From assembly GCA_002354655.1 (NCBI GenBank), contig DELY01000053.1:1-64000 (forward strand): 64,000 bases of DNA, in the 5' to 3' direction. Position 1 is the stretch's first letter, and each line of letters begins with the position of its first letter. Origin of the DNA: Pseudomonas sp. UBA2684 (GTDB taxonomy: Bacteria; Pseudomonadota; Gammaproteobacteria; Pseudomonadales; Pseudomonadaceae). The notes under the pieces are model-generated. The model saw only the letters and a list, made by a program, of their open reading frames with translations, had not been told where the DNA came from and ran no database searches. Shown here piece by piece: positions 45,242 through 56,034 of the stretch. Position numbers and translations under genes: made by a program.

Positions 45242-46648
45242 TCAACCCGGATCGCGAAAACCCGGGAAGCGCGTATTGCCCTGGGCCACGCTGATCGAGG
45301 TGCGGGTCGCCAGGTCGATGCCTTCGCTCGCCACCTCGGCGAGGAAATCGATCTGCTCGGGGCTGATCACGTAGGGCGGCAGGAAATACACCACGCTGCC
45401 CAGCGGCCGTAGCAGCGCGCCGCGCTCGAGGGCGTGCTGATAGACCTTGAGGCCGCGGCGTTCCTGCCAGGGGTAGGCCGTCTTGCTGGCTTTGTCCTGG
45501 ACCATTTCGATGGCCAGGGCCATGCCGGTCTGGCGCACCTCGGCGACATGTGGGTGCTCGACCAGGTGTGCGGTGGCGCTGGCCATGCGTGCGGCGAGTG
45601 CCTTGTTCGCCTCGATCACGTTGTCCTGCTCGAAGATGTCCAGGGTCGCCAGTGCGGCGGCACACGCCAGCGGGTTGCCGGTGTAGCTGTGCGAGTGGAG
45701 GAAGGCGCGCAGGCTGTCGTACTCGGCGTAGAACGCCTGGTAGACCTGGTTGGTGGTCAGGCAGGCTGCCAGCGGCAGGTAACCGCCGGTGAGGGCTTTC
45801 GACAAGCAGAGGAAGTCCGGGGTAATGCCGGCCTGTTCGCAGGCGAACATCGTCCCGCTACGACCGAAGCCGACGGCGATCTCGTCGAGGATCAGGTGTA
45901 CGCCGTAGCGGTCGCAGGCCTCGCGCAGCAGCGTCAGGTAGATCGGGTGGTACATGCGCATGCCGCCAGCGCCTTGAATCAGCGGCTCGACGATCACCGC
46001 CGCGACTTCGTGGGCATGCTCGGCGAGGGTCTGTTCCATGTGCGCGAACATCGTCCGCGAGTGCGCTTCCCAGCTGACGCCTTCGGGACGGAAGTAGCAG
46101 TCCGGGCTCGGCACCTTGAGGGTGTCGAGCAACAGCGCTTTGTAGGTGTCGGTGAACAGCGCGACATCGCCCACCGACATGGCCGCGACGGTTTCGCCGT
46201 GGTAGCTGTTGGACAGGGTGACGAAGCGTTTTTTCTCGGGTTGGCCGACGTTGAGCCAGTAGTGGAAGCTCATCTTCAGCGCGACTTCGATGCACGAAGA
46301 GCCGTTGTCGGCGTAGAACACCCGATCCAGGCCAGCCGGCGTCAGCTTGACCAGGCGCTCGGATAACTCGATCACCGGGGCATGGCTGAAGCCGGCGAGG
46401 ATCACGTGCTCCAGCTGGTCGACCTGATCCTTGATGCGTTGGTTGATGCGTGGGTTGGCGTGACCGAAGACATTGACCCACCAGGAGCTGACGGCGTCGA
46501 GGTAACGCTTGCCGTCGAAGTCTTCCAGCCACACGCCTTCGCCGCGTTTGATCGGCACCAACGGCAACTGCTCGTGGTCTTTCATCTGGGTGCAGGGGTG
46601 CCAAAGCACAGCCAGGTCACGTTGCATCCAGTGGTCGTTCAGGCTCAT
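45242..46648 (-). CDS. bioA: Adenosylmethionine-8-amino-7-oxononanoate aminotransferase BioA
   Basis: A 468-residue class III PLP aminotransferase of biotin synthesis that uses SAM as the amino donor. The PLP-lysine motif is LCLSKALTGGYLPLAA. WHPCTQMKDHEQLPLVPI near the N terminus, LDAVSSWWVNVFGHANPR and the cofactor site YHGETVAAMSVG are typical. GGAGAG precedes the ATG. The other bio genes are elsewhere. It is divergent from the cytochrome b561 gene. Confidence 0.95.
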   Translation of the reverse strand: MSLNDHWMQRDLAVLWHPCTQMKDHEQLPLVPIKRGEGVWLEDFDGKRYLDAVSSWWVNVFGHANPRINQRIKDQVDQLEHVILAGFSHAPVIELSERLVKLTPAGLDRVFYADNGSSCIEVALKMSFHYWLNVGQPEKKRFVTLSNSYHGETVAAMSVGDVALFTDTYKALLLDTLKVPSPDCYFRPEGVSWEAHSRTMFAHMEQTLAEHAHEVAAVIVEPLIQGAGGMRMYHPIYLTLLREACDRYGVHLILDEIAVGFGRSGTMFACEQAGITPDFLCLSKALTGGYLPLAACLTTNQVYQAFYAEYDSLRAFLHSHSYTGNPLACAAALATLDIFEQDNVIEANKALAARMASATAHLVEHPHVAEVRQTGMALAIEMVQDKASKTAYPWQERRGLKVYQHALERGALLRPLGSVVYFLPPYVISPEQIDFLAEVASEGIDLATRTSISVAQGNTRFPGFRDPG

Positions 46649-46942
46649 CTAGGCTCTCTCCATCATCTGCGGCAAGCCTATCAGATGCGCTTACGCGGGT
46701 GCGCGCCACAGCGGCCACGATAATCCGCACAGGAGAAATCGGCGGAGGGCCATCTATCCGCTCTAGAATGCCGCTGGTAGGCTGGCTGCTGAACTTATCG
46801 AGGGCGCGCTAGCCTAATTTCTCTGGTGGAAATATCTGGCTTTAATATCGAGCTGATCGATGATTAAAAGCGGAAATTTCCGCTTTTAATCGATAGGTTT
46901 GTCGCTAGTCTTGTTTCCATCGTTTTTACGGAACGCATCTCG
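46649..46942. other. Divergent intergenic region bioA / cytochrome b561
   Basis: These 294 bases contain the promoters of two divergent genes. The half nearer cybB is clearly AT-rich and includes the 30-bp perfect palindrome at 46862-46891. No additional gene was seen. Confidence 0.5.
46862..46891. promoter_or_regulatory. 30-bp perfect palindrome upstream of cytochrome b561 gene
   Basis: The left half GATTAAAAGCGGAAA (46862-46876) is followed at once by its exact reverse complement TTTCCGCTTTTAATC. The centre has no spacer. It lies 51 bases upstream of the cybB ATG. A dimeric repressor operator or a cruciform is possible, and as RNA it would form a long stem. I recognise no known operator. 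Confidence 0.6.
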
Positions 46943-47488
46943 ATGCAATTGCGCAATTCCTCCGCCCGCTATGGTGCGGTTAGTATTTTCCTGCATTGGT
47001 TGGTGGCTGTTGCGGTGTTCGGTCTGTTCGGCCTTGGCTATTGGATGGTCGGCCTGGATTACTACAGCAGCTGGTATACAACGGCGCCGGACATTCACAA
47101 GAGCCTCGGCATTTTACTGTTCGTGGTGATGCTCGGGCGCATGCTCTGGCGCTGGCTCAGCCCGCTGCCGGCCAGCCTGCCGAATCATGGCCGGCTGACC
47201 CGCCTGGGCAGCAAGTTCGGCCATGCCTTCCTGTACGTCGGCTTGTTTGTGCTGATGCTCTCCGGCTACCTGATATCCACCGCCGATGGCCGCGCTATCG
47301 AGGTATTCGGCTGGTTTAGCGTGCCGGCCACCCTCACCAGCATTCCCGACCAGGAAGACATTGCCGGCCTGGTGCACGAGTACCTGGCCTGGGCCCTGGT
47401 TATTGTTGCCGGCCTGCATGGCCTGGCAGCGCTGAAGCACCACGTTATCGACCGCGACCGTACCCTGGCGCGGATGCTCGGCCGCTAG
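46943..47488 (+). CDS. Cytochrome b561 family protein
   Basis: A 181-residue di-heme membrane cytochrome with four transmembrane helices. Heme-ligand histidines are expected in [36 protein letters not shown] and [12 protein letters not shown]. Family members transfer electrons from ubiquinol and in E. coli (CybB, CybBs) oxidise superoxide. It is followed by a yceI gene after 71 bases; pairing of b561 with YceI is frequent, suggesting a shared quinone or redox role (inference). Confidence 0.92.
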   Translation: MQLRNSSARYGAVSIFLHWLVAVAVFGLFGLGYWMVGLDYYSSWYTTAPDIHKSLGILLFVVMLGRMLWRWLSPLPASLPNHGRLTRLGSKFGHAFLYVGLFVLMLSGYLISTADGRAIEVFGWFSVPATLTSIPDQEDIAGLVHEYLAWALVIVAGLHGLAALKHHVIDRDRTLARMLGR

Positions 47489-47559
47489 CAGGCCGTTTTG
47501 TTCCTGGTGCGTGGAATGGTCCACGTGCCGACCCGTACACCCTCATAAGGAGAATGCCC

Positions 47560-48138
47560 ATGTTGAAGAAAACCCTCGCCGCACTGGCACTCGGTTCCGT
47601 TCTGTTCGGCGCCGGCCAGGCAATGGCTGCCGACTACGCGATCGACAAAAAAGGCCAGCACGCGTTCGTCAATTTCAAGATCAGCCACCTCGGCTACAGC
47701 TGGCTGTACGGCACGTTCAAGGACTTCGACGGCAGCTTCAGCTTCGACGACAAGAACCCCGAGGCGAGCAAGGTCAGCGTGACGCTGAACACCACCAGCG
47801 TCGACACCAACCATGCCGAGCGCGACAAGCACATTCGCAGCGCTGACTTCCTCAACGTCAGCAAAAATCCGACCGCCACCTTTGAGTCCACCTCGGTGAA
47901 GTCCACCGGCGAAGGCGCTGCCGATATCACCGGCAACCTGACCCTCAACGGCGTTACCAAACCAGTAGTCATCGCCGCCAAGTTCATTGGTCAGGGTGAT
48001 GATCCGTGGGGTGGCTACCGCGCGGGTTTTGAAGGCAGCACCACACTGAAGCTGAAAGACTTCGACATCCAGAAAGACCTCGGCCCGGCTTCCCAGGAAG
48101 TAGAGCTGATCATCTCGGTGGAAGGCGTGCGCAAGTAG
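47560..48138 (+). CDS. YceI family periplasmic protein
   Basis: A 192-residue secreted lipocalin-like beta-barrel. A signal peptide ([20 protein letters not shown]) is followed by [20 protein letters not shown]. YceI proteins bind polyisoprenoid or quinone-like lipids. The P. aeruginosa protein at this locus has also been described as the small protease PasP. AAGGAGA (47547-47553) fits the ATG at 47560 better than the one at 47554. Probably cotranscribed with the b561 gene. Confidence 0.92.
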   Translation: MLKKTLAALALGSVLFGAGQAMAADYAIDKKGQHAFVNFKISHLGYSWLYGTFKDFDGSFSFDDKNPEASKVSVTLNTTSVDTNHAERDKHIRSADFLNVSKNPTATFESTSVKSTGEGAADITGNLTLNGVTKPVVIAAKFIGQGDDPWGGYRAGFEGSTTLKLKDFDIQKDLGPASQEVELIISVEGVRK

Positions 48139-48215
48139 GATGGGGCGGGCGGCGCTCCGCTGAGCGCAGCGATACCCATGTCGATGGCGTGATCCACAGC
48201 GCTGACTCTGCACAA

Positions 48216-48248
48216 ACAAAAACGCCGCCCAATGGGCGGCGTTTTTGT
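48216..48248. terminator. Bidirectional terminator between yceI and rhlE
   Basis: Arms ACAAAAACGCCGCCC (48216-48230) and GGGCGGCGTTTTTGT (48234-48248) form a 15-bp stem with a 3-base loop. A- and T-runs on either side make it an intrinsic terminator for both converging genes. Confidence 0.9.
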
Positions 48249-48262
48249 ATCCGGCTAGCTGA

Positions 48263-50125
48263 CTAGGACTCTTCGCGGTTACGCGTCAGCAGGGCCGGCT
48301 TCTCGCCGCGCGGCCGGGCGTTCGACAGTTCGTCGAGTTGCTCCGGCGTCGGGAAGCGGTCCAGGCGCGAGCCCTTGTGCACGATCACCGGCTGCTTGTC
48401 GCGCGGGCTTTTCACGGCGGCTTCCTGGCGTGGCAGCTCGTCGCGGTTCAGCGAGGTGGTGCGGGTATCGCGCGGCGGACGCGCCCGACCGGAGCCGTTA
48501 CGGCCCTGGCCGCCTTGGCCACCAGCGCCCTGACGACGGCCTTGTGCACCCGCGCCAGCACTTGCGCCGCTGCCATTGCTGCGCGGGGGTTTAGCCGGGC
48601 GCGCGCCTTGGCCAACGCCATTGCTGGCGCTCGGGCCGGAAGCAGGCGCACCGGGCCGACGGCCACGGTTCTGCTGCTTGTTCTGGTTCGGGCTGACATA
48701 GTCGGCACGGTTGCCGAAATTATCGATTTCATCATCGCGGAACTCGTCCGGCGCGCGATCCGGAGGCAAGGCAGGCACCGCCGGCGCGGCAGCACGGGCC
48801 GTGCCACGTGGCTGTTGCGTGCGGCCGCCCTGGGGCTTGGCGCGACCGTGGTCCTTGCCGGTGTCTTTGCCCTTGTCCTTGCGGCCGCCACCGTGGCGTT
48901 CGCCGCTGGGGCTGCCGCCGCGCGGTGGGCGTGGCTTCTGCGGCTCACGCACTTCCGGACGCTCCGCTTCGACCTTGCTGGCGTCGAAACCGAGCAGATC
49001 GCCATCGGGGATCTTCTGCTTGGTCATCCGTTCGATGCCCTTAAGCAGCTTTTCTTCGTCCGGCGCGACCAGCGAGATCGCTTCGCCGCTACGCCCGGCC
49101 CGGCCGGTACGGCCGATGCGGTGCACGTAGTCTTCCTCGACGTTGGGCAGCTCGAAGTTGACTACATGCGGCAACTGGTCGATGTCCAGGCCGCGTGCGG
49201 CGATGTCGGTGGCGACCAGGATGCGCACCTGGTTCGCCTTGAAATCGGCCAGGGCCTTGGTGCGTGCGTTCTGACTCTTGTTGCCGTGAATCGCCACGGC
49301 CGGCAAGCCATGCTTGTCGAGGTATTCGGCCAGGCGGTTGGCACCGTGCTTGGTGCGGGTGAACACCAGCACCTGTTCCCAGGCGCCGGCGGTAATCAGG
49401 TGGGCGAGCAGGGCGCGTTTGTGGCTGGCCGCTAAGCGGAATACGCGCTGTTCGATGCGCTCGACCGTGGTGTTCGGCGGCGTGACTTCGATGCGTTCCG
49501 GGTTGTGCAACAGTTTGCCGGCCAGGTCGGTGATGTCTTTCGAGAAGGTCGCCGAGAACAGCAGGTTCTGGCGTTTGCTCGGCAGGCGCGCGAGGACCTT
49601 CTTCACGTCATGGATAAAGCCCATGTCGAGCATGCGGTCGGCTTCGTCGAGCACCAGGATTTCCACGTGCGACAGGTCGACGCTGCCTTGTCCGGCGAGG
49701 TCGAGCAGGCGGCCGGGGCAGGCCACCAGGACGTCGACGCCCTTGGCCAGGGCTTGCACCTGGGGGTTGATGCCAACGCCGCCGAACACGCAGGCGCTGA
49801 CGAATTTCAAATCGCGGGCATACAGCTTGAAGCTGTCATGCACCTGGGCGGCCAGCTCGCGGGTTGGGGTCAACACCAGCACGCGCGGTTGTTTCGGGCC
49901 ATGGCGGTGCTCGCGATCCGGGTGACCGTTGGGGAACAGTCGCTCGAGGATCGGCAGGGCAAAACCACCTGTCTTACCTGTACCCGTCTGGGCCGCCACC
50001 ATCAGGTCGCGACCTTGCAACGCGGCGGGGATGGCCCGCTGTTGCACCGGAGTGGGTTGGGTGTAGCCGGCGGATTCGACCGCACGGACTAATGCCTCGG
50101 AGAGACCGAGGGAGGCAAAGGACAT
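48263..50125 (-). CDS. rhlE: DEAD-box ATP-dependent RNA helicase RhlE
   Basis: A 620-residue helicase. Core motifs include the Q motif ([10 protein letters not shown]), AQTGTGKT (residues 45-52), [27 protein letters not shown], and [15 protein letters not shown]. After about residue 380 comes a long low-complexity tail rich in Gly, Arg, Lys, Gln and Pro, typical of RhlE paralogues in Pseudomonas and likely to bind RNA or promote condensation. AGGA precedes the ATG. In P. aeruginosa the gene at this position is next to mexAB-oprM, which is missing here. Confidence 0.92.
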   Translation of the reverse strand: MSFASLGLSEALVRAVESAGYTQPTPVQQRAIPAALQGRDLMVAAQTGTGKTGGFALPILERLFPNGHPDREHRHGPKQPRVLVLTPTRELAAQVHDSFKLYARDLKFVSACVFGGVGINPQVQALAKGVDVLVACPGRLLDLAGQGSVDLSHVEILVLDEADRMLDMGFIHDVKKVLARLPSKRQNLLFSATFSKDITDLAGKLLHNPERIEVTPPNTTVERIEQRVFRLAASHKRALLAHLITAGAWEQVLVFTRTKHGANRLAEYLDKHGLPAVAIHGNKSQNARTKALADFKANQVRILVATDIAARGLDIDQLPHVVNFELPNVEEDYVHRIGRTGRAGRSGEAISLVAPDEEKLLKGIERMTKQKIPDGDLLGFDASKVEAERPEVREPQKPRPPRGGSPSGERHGGGRKDKGKDTGKDHGRAKPQGGRTQQPRGTARAAAPAVPALPPDRAPDEFRDDEIDNFGNRADYVSPNQNKQQNRGRRPGAPASGPSASNGVGQGARPAKPPRSNGSGASAGAGAQGRRQGAGGQGGQGRNGSGRARPPRDTRTTSLNRDELPRQEAAVKSPRDKQPVIVHKGSRLDRFPTPEQLDELSNARPRGEKPALLTRNREES

Positions 50126-50309
50126 GTGTAATCCTGTCTAGTGAGGGCGCAGCCCTATGGGGTGTATTGCCTGGCTTGAATCGCGCGTGGGGCGCGCAAT
50201 CCCGTCCGGTACTACTGGCCTCTGGGGCTAGCATCCGGGCGCAAGCCTGGCGGGAAGGCCGGAGTATAACAGAGCGCAGCTATTGCGCAGCTGTCGGCTG
50301 CTTAACGGT

Positions 50310-51083
50310 TTAGCGCAGGTCGGCGGTCGGTGGCGCCGCACGTTGCGCGCTATAGCGCGCGATCAGGGCGGCGTAGGCCGGCTCGCGCTTGAAACGGCGC
50401 AATGCCTGGCTGAAACGTTGGGCCAATGGGGCCAGCCCGGCATCGCGGCGCAGGCCGAGGTAGAGCGCGTCGCGGCTGACGACGCGCGGATGGTGGGCGA
50501 TCGCGTCGTCCAGGCCCATCTGCGCGATCAGGAAGTGCCCGCCGCGTTTGTCGTTGATCACCAGGTCGACGCGGTCACGCAGCAGCTTGCCGAAATTGGC
50601 CGCATGGCTCGGCGCCGGTTCGCGGGTAAACAGCTCGGACTCGCGAAATTCCGGGTTGGCATACCAGTAGCCGGCGGAAACCCCGACCTTCAGCCCTTGC
50701 AGGTCCTTGAGGCGCTGGTAGGGGTAGGGCCGCGCCTTGGCGTAGAACAGCACGAACTCGACCTGCGACATCGGCTCGTCGGGGAAAACGATCGTGGCCT
50801 GGCGTTCCTCGGTGCGGAAAATATCCAGAATCGCGTCGGCCTGGCCTTGTTCCAGCGCTGCCAGGCAACGCTTCCACGGCAGCAGTTGCCACTCGGCTTC
50901 GACGCCCAGGCGTTGCAGGACGATGTGCGCGGTGTCGTAGTCGAGGCCGCGCAGTTCGCCGTTTTCTTCATAGATGTACGGCGCCCAGGCTTCGCTGACG
51001 ATGCGCAGGGGCTGAGCCTGCGCAGCGAGGCTCAGGCCGATCAGGAATAGTGCGACGAGTATTTGACGCTTGAATAATGGCAT
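50310..51083 (-). CDS. Periplasmic solute-binding protein (SBP family 3)
   Basis: A 257-residue exported protein with a signal peptide (QILVALFLIGLSLAAQA) and a family 3 solute-binding fold: PLRIVSEAWAPYIYEENGEL, then GLDYDTAHIVLQRLG and VDLVINDKRGG. Such proteins usually bind polar amino acids for ABC importers, but no permease or ATPase gene is adjacent, so it may be an orphan or serve as a sensor component. The ligand cannot be told from sequence. Confidence 0.85.
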   Translation of the reverse strand: MPLFKRQILVALFLIGLSLAAQAQPLRIVSEAWAPYIYEENGELRGLDYDTAHIVLQRLGVEAEWQLLPWKRCLAALEQGQADAILDIFRTEERQATIVFPDEPMSQVEFVLFYAKARPYPYQRLKDLQGLKVGVSAGYWYANPEFRESELFTREPAPSHAANFGKLLRDRVDLVINDKRGGHFLIAQMGLDDAIAHHPRVVSRDALYLGLRRDAGLAPLAQRFSQALRRFKREPAYAALIARYSAQRAAPPTADLR

Positions 51084-51181
51084 ATCGCCAGGTTATCCAG
51101 GCTCACCCGCTTTGAGTAGTGACTCATGGGTCGCATGTCGGTGTTGTGTGATGCAGATCGCAAAAAACGCGTCGCGGCATG

Positions 51182-51213
51182 CGGCGGCGCCAGGGTCTTG
51201 GCTGGCGCCGCCG
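51182..51213 (-). terminator. Hairpin downstream of ppnN
   Basis: CGGCGGCGCCAG (51182-51193) and CTGGCGCCGCCG (51202-51213) form a perfect 12-bp stem with an 8-base loop, nine bases after the ppnN stop on the minus strand. A run of six T follows only about 15 bases later, so it is a moderate terminator candidate. Confidence 0.6.
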
Positions 51214-51222
51214 TCGGTGGTC

Positions 51223-52596
51223 TTACTTGGCTAGCCGGTAGCACGGCACGTAGGCGCTGTTGCCCGGCAGCTTCATGCGGTGCTGGTCGACGAATGCCTG
51301 CAGGAGCAGATCCAGCGGTTGCAGGATGTCGCGGTCGCCGTTGATGTCATAAGGGCCGTGCTGTTCGATCAGGCGGATGCCCTGGTCTTTGACGTTGCCG
51401 GCGACGATGCCGGAGAACGCACGGCGCAAATGCGCGGCCAACTCATGCACGGGCTGGTTACGCGTCAGCTTGAGGCTGGCCATGTTGGCGTGGGTCGGGG
51501 CGAAGGGGTGCTGGAAGCTTTCGTCGATCTTCAGCAGCCAGTTGAAGTGGAAGGCGTCATCGTGCTCGCGGCGGAACTGCTTGACCGCCTTGATGCCCTG
51601 GGCCATTTCCTGCGCCACCCGCTCCGGGTCGTCGAGGATGATCGTGTAACGCTGCTGGGCGGTCTCGCCGAGGGTCGCGCCGATGAACTCGTGCAACTGC
51701 TGCAAGTACGGCGCAGCGCGCTTCGGCCCCGTGAGGATCAGCGGGAAGGGCAGGTTCTGGTTGTCCGGGTGCATGAGGATGCCGAGGAAATACAGCAGCT
51801 CTTCGGCCGTACCGGCGCCGCCCGGAAAGATGATGATGCCGTGGCCGACGCGCACGAAGGCTTCCAGGCGCTTTTCGATGTCCGGCAGGATCACCAGCTC
51901 GTTGACGATCGGGTTGGGCGCTTCGGCGGCGATGATCCCCGGCTCGGTCAGACCCAGGTAGCGGCCGCGGACATTACGCTGCTTGGCATGCGAGATGGTC
52001 GCGCCTTTCATCGGCCCCTTCATCACCCCCGGGCCGCAGCCGGTACAGATGTCCAGGCCGCGCAGGCCCAGTTCGTGGCCGACTTTCTTGGTGTATTTGT
52101 ATTCTTCGCTGCTGATCGAGTGGCCGCCCCAGCACACCACGATCTTCGGCTCCACGCCGGCGCGCAGGGTGCGGGCGTTGCGCAGCAGGTGAAACACGTA
52201 GTCGGTGATGCCCTGCGAGCTGCCGAAATCGACCCGCTGGTTTTCCAGCTCGCTCTGCGTGTAGACGATGTCGCGCAGGGCGCTGAACAGCATCTCGCGG
52301 GTGCTGGCGATCATCTCGCCGTCGACGAAGGCATCGGCGGGCGCATTCAGCAGCTCCAGGCGAATGCCGCGATCCTGTTGATGAATGCGGATCTCGAAGT
52401 CCGGGTAGGCTTCCAGGATGGTCTTGGCGTTATCGCTGTGCGAGCCGGTATTGAGGATCGCCAGGGCGCACTGGCGGAACAGCCCGTACACGCTGCCGGA
52501 GCCGGTTTCGCGCAGCTGCTGCACTTCGCGTTGCGAAAGGGTTTCCAGGCTGCCTTTGGGCGAGACTGAGGCGTTGGTGGTTTTTCGTGCGGTCAT
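51223..52596 (-). CDS. ppnN: Pyrimidine/purine nucleotide 5'-monophosphate nucleosidase PpnN (LOG family)
   Basis: A 457-residue protein matching E. coli YgdH/PpnN in length. The central LOG (lysine decarboxylase-like) domain has GCGPGVMKGPMKGA and the PGGAGTAEELLYFLGI active-site motif. Flanking N- and C-terminal domains are those of PpnN. The enzyme cleaves nucleoside monophosphates to base and ribose 5-phosphate, and in E. coli is activated by (p)ppGpp. GGAGCG lies upstream of the ATG at 52596; a Met ten codons upstream is less likely. Confidence 0.92.
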   Translation of the reverse strand: MTARKTTNASVSPKGSLETLSQREVQQLRETGSGSVYGLFRQCALAILNTGSHSDNAKTILEAYPDFEIRIHQQDRGIRLELLNAPADAFVDGEMIASTREMLFSALRDIVYTQSELENQRVDFGSSQGITDYVFHLLRNARTLRAGVEPKIVVCWGGHSISSEEYKYTKKVGHELGLRGLDICTGCGPGVMKGPMKGATISHAKQRNVRGRYLGLTEPGIIAAEAPNPIVNELVILPDIEKRLEAFVRVGHGIIIFPGGAGTAEELLYFLGILMHPDNQNLPFPLILTGPKRAAPYLQQLHEFIGATLGETAQQRYTIILDDPERVAQEMAQGIKAVKQFRREHDDAFHFNWLLKIDESFQHPFAPTHANMASLKLTRNQPVHELAAHLRRAFSGIVAGNVKDQGIRLIEQHGPYDINGDRDILQPLDLLLQAFVDQHRMKLPGNSAYVPCYRLAK

Positions 52597-52831
52597 GTGG
52601 CGCTCCATGAAGGTGATACCGCGCAAGCCGTGCTCGAGGAGCCTGGCGGCCTGTGTCCGTGGCCGAAGAAGTGCTTGCTGCGGGTGTGGCGCGAGGGCGT
52701 CGTGGCGCTGAGCCTAACAGCCTGGGTGCCGGCTTTCGCGTCGCGCGTTGTGACCAGCCGGCGCTGGACAAGTGCCGCGACCCGCAACGCGCGGGTGCGG
52801 CATGCGCCGTGCAATAGCTCTGGCGCGGCAC

Positions 52832-53677
52832 TCAGCGTGGCAGCTTGAGGTTATTCCAGATCGCCAGGCTCGGCTCGGCCTGGTTCAGGGTGTAGAAGTG
52901 CAGCCCTGGCGCGCCGCCTTGCAGCAGACGTTCGCACATCTCGCTGATCACCTGCTCGCCATAGGCCTGGATGCTCTCGATGTCGTCACCGTAAGCCTCC
53001 AGTTGCTTGCGCACCCAGCGTGGAATTTCCGCGCCGCAGGCGTCGGAGAAGCGCGCCAGCTTGCTGTAGTTGGTGATCGGCATGATGCCGGGCACCACCG
53101 GGATATTCACCCCGAGTTTCTGCACGCGCTCGACGAAGTAGAAGTAGCTGTCGGCGTTGAAGAAGTACTGGGTGATCGCACTGTCGGCGCCGGCCCGGGC
53201 CTTGCGCACGAAATTGGCGATATCGTCCTCGAAATTGCGTGCCTGCGGATGCATCTCCGGGTAAGCGGCGATTTCGATATGGAAGTGGTCGCCGCTCTCT
53301 TGGCGAATGAAGCTGACCAGTTCGTTGGCGTAGCGCAGCTCGCCGCTGGCCATGCCCATGCCGGACGGCAGGTCGCCACGCAGGGCGACGATGCGTTTGA
53401 TCCCGGCGTTCTGGTACAGGGCCAGCAGCTCGCGCAGCTCGGCCTTGCTGTCACCGACGCAGGACAGGTGCGGTGCGGTCGGCACCTTGATCTCGCCATC
53501 GAGTTGCAGCACGGTGTTCAGCGTGCGGTCGCGGGTGGAACCACCGGCACCGTAGGTGCAGGAGAAGAAATCCGGATTGTAGCTGGCCAGTTGGCGCGCC
53601 ACGTTCAGCAGTTTTTCGTGCCCGGCTTCGGTCTTGGTCGGAAAGAACTCGAAGCTGTAACGGCGTTCTTGGGACAT
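52832..53677 (-). CDS. metF: 5,10-Methylenetetrahydrofolate reductase MetF
   Basis: A 281-residue FAD-dependent TIM-barrel enzyme that makes 5-methyl-THF for methionine synthesis. It has RYSFEFFPTKTEAGHEKL near the start, SCTYGAGGSTRD, VALRGDLPSGMG and GADSAITQYFFNAD. The ATG at 53677 (MSQERRYSFEFF) is correct for the family; the upstream open frame runs through a palindromic repeat. It lies downstream of ahcY on the same strand. Confidence 0.96.
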   Translation of the reverse strand: MSQERRYSFEFFPTKTEAGHEKLLNVARQLASYNPDFFSCTYGAGGSTRDRTLNTVLQLDGEIKVPTAPHLSCVGDSKAELRELLALYQNAGIKRIVALRGDLPSGMGMASGELRYANELVSFIRQESGDHFHIEIAAYPEMHPQARNFEDDIANFVRKARAGADSAITQYFFNADSYFYFVERVQKLGVNIPVVPGIMPITNYSKLARFSDACGAEIPRWVRKQLEAYGDDIESIQAYGEQVISEMCERLLQGGAPGLHFYTLNQAEPSLAIWNNLKLPR

Positions 53678-53693
53678 AAAGAGTTTCCACGTT

Positions 53694-53769
53694 CGTAGGG
53701 TGGACGTGCGCAGCTTGTCCACCGTCATGCTCAAGAAGGTGGACAAGCCTTCGGCATGTCCACCCTACG
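53694..53769. repeat. GTAGGGTGG paired-hairpin repeat, locus C
   Basis: CGTAGGGTGGAC (53694-53705) is mirrored by GTCCACCCTACG (53758-53769). Between them lie two hairpins, GGTGGACGTGCG with CTTGTCCACC and GGTGGACAAGCC with GGCATGTCCACC. It fills most of the 102-base gap between ahcY and metF and may separate their expression. The layout is the same as locus B at 45146-45239. Confidence 0.75.
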
Positions 53770-53779
53770 CCTCGGTTGC

Positions 53780-55303
<1,524 letters not shown>

Positions 55304-55401
55304 CAGGTGGCGGGAGCGACCGGAGCGGAGCCGGTCGTTTGAAGCTTGCGGATTATAGCCATGCCGGCGCCTAAGCCCAAGGTTTTCCGTCGGCCAATTG
55401 G

Positions 55402-55430
55402 CCGTGCCGCCAGCCTTGCGGGCGGCACGG
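55402..55430. terminator. Hairpin between ahcY leader and MAPEG gene
   Basis: CCGTGCCGCC (about 55402-55411) and GGCGGCACGG (55421-55430) form a stem of about ten pairs; the plus-strand continuation is TCATGGCATTTTTC with a T-run. It lies upstream of the MAPEG gene start, so it may be part of that leader rather than a terminator. Confidence 0.35.
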
Positions 55431-55494
55431 TCATGGCATTTTTCAGGGGCCTGACACAAGCTGCCGCACTCATCCCCTGGGTTCTGGAGTTGCC

Positions 55495-55881
55495 ATGACT
55501 GTCGCCTACTGGTGTGTGTTGATCGCCTTGTTCTTGCCTTATCTGTCCACCGTCACGGCCAAGGCCGTCAGCGGCGGCTTTAGCCCGAAGCACAACCATG
55601 ACCCGCGCGCCTTGCTGGCCAGCCTCGAAGGGCTGGGGCGGCGGGCGAATAATGCCCAGCTCAACAGTTTCGAGGTCACCCCGGCATTTGCGGCGGCAGT
55701 GATCATCGCCCACCTGGCCGGTGGCGCCGAACAGGCTTTACTCGACCAGCTGGCGATCGCGTTCATCATCAGCCGCCTGGCGTATTTCATCTGTTACCTG
55801 GCCGACTGGGCGCCCTTGCGCTCGTTGGTCTGGTTCGCCGGCATGGGGCTGATCATCAGCCTGTTTGCGGTGTCGGCGTGA
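55495..55881 (+). CDS. MAPEG family membrane protein
   Basis: A 128-residue protein with four predicted transmembrane helices. The family motif DPRALLASLEGLGRRANNAQ followed by LNSFEVTPAFAAAVI is typical of bacterial MAPEG proteins (related to microsomal glutathione transferases). Its substrate is unknown. GGAG lies upstream of the ATG. It is divergent from ahcY. Confidence 0.88.
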   Translation: MTVAYWCVLIALFLPYLSTVTAKAVSGGFSPKHNHDPRALLASLEGLGRRANNAQLNSFEVTPAFAAAVIIAHLAGGAEQALLDQLAIAFIISRLAYFICYLADWAPLRSLVWFAGMGLIISLFAVSA

Positions 55882-56034
55882 CCCGAAAGCGTTTGTGACC
55901 GGCCGGTCATTGCCCCGTTGTGGTGCATTTTGCGGGGCGAAGGCGGCCCACAGGCGCCTTGGGCCTGGCCGTGTTTTTGCTTGGGCCTGGGCATTTGGCG
56001 GGGATTTCCCGCCTAGCCTGCCCAGGAGCCTGCC

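Noticed and set aside
47487-47500. CAGGCCGTTTTG right after the cytochrome b561 stop, like the end of the CAGGCCGTTGAAAAA element
   Set aside because: Only nine bases match, and no partner end or interior block follows before the yceI gene.
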